From Clostridiales bacterium (GTDB lineage: Bacteria; Bacillota; Clostridia; Oscillospirales; Acutalibacteraceae), in assembly GCA_012516295.1 (NCBI GenBank), contig JAAYWU010000385.1, positions 1 through 7,036 of the forward strand: a DNA stretch of 7,036 nt, in the 5' to 3' direction. Under the pieces are notes generated by a model. The model ran no database searches, was not told the DNA's origin, and saw only the letters and a program-made list of their open reading frames with translations. Below, in pieces: positions 5,100 through 7,036 of the stretch. The position numbers were made by a program, and so were the translations under genes. Positions within the stretch are counted from its first letter, which is position 1; every line of letters starts with the position of its first letter.

Positions 5100-6623
5100 T
5101 TAGTGAAGATTATTATAGGCCGCGGAGAGCAGCGTGTAATTTCGATCGAAGCTCAGTTCCCAAGCGGCCACGCCTTTCAGGCCGTGCGAAGCGGAATACC
5201 GTGCCTTCAAGGCAATTGAGGAAGCATCGTCGTAGCTTATAAACGTACTGCCGCCGAACAGGGTGGGAACCTTTGCGGCGGACGGATAAAAACTCGACAG
5301 CAGTCCCTTTGACAGATAATTGGCAACAATTGAATCATAACCGATTGCTTTTGCGTTTGTGAACCGGGAATAAAGCCCGTTGTTTTCTGCGCTTACTCCG
5401 TTGTATATATAACCGTAGAACGGCAAGCCCATGACAAGTTTCTTTGCGGGGAAGCCCGCGTTCTGCCACGCCCGCAGGGAAGAAACCACGCTGATTTTCT
5501 ACTGCGGGGAGGAATCCGTTGGGGGATAAAGCGGTGCGTTCAGGTCAGTATAGGTATCCCACGGCCCGTGCATATCGTAAGTCATATCGACCGCGTAATC
5601 GACACAGCTTGCCAGCTGCGAAAGCTGAACATTGCGGGTATAATTGTCCGAGGAACCGCCCGCAAAGGTCAGGTAATAGTATTTGCCGTCGGCGGCTGCC
5701 TGGGCGCTCAGCGCGGAGCGCAGGGCCCGCATAAGCAGGGTGAAATTTGTTTTATCCTCAGCCCGGCCGGCAGCGCCGCCGCTCACCGGATATTCCCAAT
5801 CAATATCCACTCCGTCGAAACCGTACTGCTTAATAAAGGCTGCACAGCTTTTTGCAAAGGCTTTGCGCCTCGCATCGGTAAGGGAGGCATCCGAAAACCG
5901 GGCGGAACCGTTCCACCCGCCAATGGTGATAAGGGTTTTCAGATGGGGGTATTTCTTTTTAAGAGCGGTGAGCTTTTTGAAATTGGCGTAGTCAACCGAA
6001 GGGTCATTCACCGCGATTTCCAAATTTGCGCCAATGTCTGCAAAAGCGTAGTGTACGACATTTATCATGGAAGCCTTGATTTTATCGGGCGTAAAGCCGC
6101 TGTGTGCCGACCAGTTCGCGTAATAACCCGCCGTTATTTTTGACGGCAGCGCCGAAGCCGGCAATTTTGCCGCCGGTTTTGAGGAAACAGCGGATGACCT
6201 CGATGAGCTTGCGGTGCCGCTCGACGTTGGTGCGGAGGAACCGGATGAGGAGGAAGAGCCGGCTGCAGAAGAACTGGGAACGGAACTCGACGGGCTGCTC
6301 ACCGTGTGAATGTTTTCTAGGTATGCCCCGTAAACCCAGCCGGTTCCGTTGTTGAATGTAATTTTATGCCATCCTTGGTAGCTGTTTATTATGTATGCGG
6401 TGACTCCTTGCGGAAGGGAGCCGATAACCCGGGATGTTTCGGTATAGGTTTCGTGAACATACAGCGGGTTTGCCGTAACGGTACCTGCGCGGATTGTTTC
6501 GCTCGTCTTGGTGGATGTTCCGCTTTTCACCGCTGCACCTTTGGCAAGCTGTGAACCGGAAGTGATACTTACCATCAACACAAAGATGAGTAAGGCGGAA
6601 CAAGCCTTTTTCCATTTTAGCAC
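5100..6623 (-). pseudogene. secreted SH3b-GH18 chitinase-type glycosidase interrupted by an in-frame TAG
   Basis: Reading through one TAG (5501-5499, residue 375) gives a 507-residue protein: signal peptide (KWKKACSALLIFVLMVSI, to about residue 30), SH3b domain (about 44-104, ending GTGWVYGAYL), Ser-rich linker (108-150), then a GH18 TIM barrel. GH18 marks are GYYANW, LITIGGWNG, the catalytic DGVDIDWEYP with acid Glu277, MTYDMHGPWD (347-356), then after the TAG LVMGLPFYGY and the last-strand VAAWELSFD. It would cleave beta-1,4 links in chitin or peptidoglycan-like glycans outside the cell. The GTG at 6623 is preferred (AGAGAGG 9 bases upstream, signal peptide follows directly); ATG 6644 and TTG 6665 are alternatives. 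The 374-residue product ending at TAG lacks the last barrel strands and is unlikely to fold. A re-start at GTG 5489 would give only the tail. Frame is otherwise intact, ending in TAA. Confidence 0.85.
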
Positions 6624-6632
6624 TACTGAATA

Positions 6633-6639
6633 CCTCTCT
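6633..6639 (-). promoter_or_regulatory. ribosome binding site of the chitinase gene
   Basis: AGAGAGG on the minus strand lies 9 bases before the GTG at 6623 and favours that start over the upstream in-frame ATG at 6644, which has no good site. Confidence 0.6.
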
Positions 6640-6699
6640 GTCATCAGAAATCCATCTATTTCCAAAGCTTAGGTTGCTTGGCTTAGCGTTTTCCTAGTT

Positions 6700-6729
6700 A
6701 TTATAAAAGATTTGCATCGCCGGAAACAA
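6700..6729 (-). promoter_or_regulatory. probable sigma-A promoter of the chitinase gene
   Basis: On the minus strand TTGTTT (6729-6724), an 18-base spacer and a perfect TATAAT (6705-6700) are present. Transcription would start near 6693, about 70 bases before the GTG start. Confidence 0.5.
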
Positions 6730-6872
6730 TGAATAAATAATGGAAACCCGGAAGGCCAGGGAGTGAGGGTGTTGTATTGCCCTGTATGTTCCGATGTGGA
6801 GTTATGGTGGTTGATGCGGAGATTTTGCTATAAGATAGAGTTTTATTCATAGGTTCATACGTTTTCTTCGTT

Positions 6873-6905
6873 AAAGGTTGGAGGTGAATCCGGCCTTTAT
6901 TTTTT
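6873..6905 (+). terminator. plus-strand intrinsic terminator without a visible gene
   Basis: AAAGGTTGGA (6873-6882), loop GGTGAA and TCCGGCCTTT (6889-6898) form a 10-pair stem including two T-G pairs, followed by A and six T. The T-G pairs become mismatches on the other strand, so it acts on plus-strand transcripts. No protein gene lies before it in 6730-6872. Confidence 0.65.
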
Positions 6906-7036
6906 ATAATTTGAAAACTACCGGATATACCGAAGATGATGCCGGAAGTTAAAGAGCTTTAGCGGTGAGAAAAATGAACAAATTGGCAGGGAGGGGGCAA
7001 GGGGTGAGCAGGATTGTTGCAAGCGAATGTTCATAC
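6906..7036 (+). other. right-edge stretch with a doubtful gene start
   Basis: No gene is firmly supported. An ATG at 6974 (preceded by GGTGAG) opens MNKLAGRGQGVSRIVASECS to the edge, and a GTG at 7004 in the same frame follows a G-rich stretch that could act as ribosome site. With only 21 codons visible and no recognisable motif it remains a candidate only. Confidence 0.2.

Noticed and set aside
4851..5242. Plus-strand frames of 122 and 101 codons after the HPr-like gene, one starting with an ATGA overlap
   Set aside because: They cross the 14-pair hairpin and about 120-140 bases of antisense chitinase sequence, with no recognisable domain; the overlap start is probably chance.
5519..6355. 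Plus-strand frames of 71 to 191 codons opposite the chitinase gene
   Set aside because: They are shadows of GC-rich coding DNA; the minus strand carries clear GH18 motifs.
6364..6615. Minus-strand 83-codon frame inside the chitinase 5' end
   Set aside because: It is an alternative frame of the signal peptide and SH3b coding region with no family match.

Overview
The window looks like chromosome of a Gram-positive, spore-forming Clostridia-type bacterium (Bacillota, perhaps an Oscillospiraceae relative). The evidence is AGGAGG-like ribosome sites, sigma-A-type promoters, an HPr-like protein with the Ser-P site but no active histidine, a BclA-like exosporium domain joined to a DNRLRE domain, and a secreted SH3/GH18 enzyme. 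The lineage is inferred from protein style, not from a marker gene.

Layout, left to right. A possible gene start (1-31, minus) lies beyond a DJ-1/PfpI-family gene (100-633, minus). An AT-rich gap carries promoters for two plus-strand tRNA genes, Gln(CTG) at 1074-1147 and Pro(CGG) at 1173-1249, with a terminator-like hairpin between them and a long hairpin after them. Next is an insulated minus-strand cassette (1469-1876) with its own promoter, terminator and a broken gene for a small secreted cysteine-rich protein. From 3837 down to 1998 (minus) lies what was probably one protein of about 612 residues: DNRLRE domain, BclA-like C-terminal domain, then parallel beta-helix. It is now broken by one extra T and one in-frame TAG, and is preceded by a good sigma-K-like promoter.

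Divergent from it is a two-gene plus-strand unit: mgsA (methylglyoxal synthase, 4120-4605) followed 18 bp later by an HPr/Crh-like regulator (4624-4854). A 14-bp perfect hairpin (5057-5092) separates this unit from a convergent SH3-GH18 chitinase-type gene (5100-6623, minus), which is cut by a single in-frame TAG. The last 400 bases hold the chitinase promoter, a plus-strand terminator with no visible gene before it, and at most a doubtful gene start at the right edge.

Two themes stand out. First, mgsA lies directly beside a Crh-like HPr protein; in Bacillus subtilis Crh is known to bind and restrain MgsA, so the pair may be an enzyme-regulator operon. Second, the three secreted or spore-surface genes are each broken by one-base changes (three in-frame TAG codons and two homopolymer insertions) while the metabolic genes are intact. 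This could be decay in a lineage losing sporulation or surface functions, amber suppression or recoding, or sequencing error. TAG also serves as the apparent normal stop of mgsA and of the beta-helix frame, which argues against wholesale reassignment.
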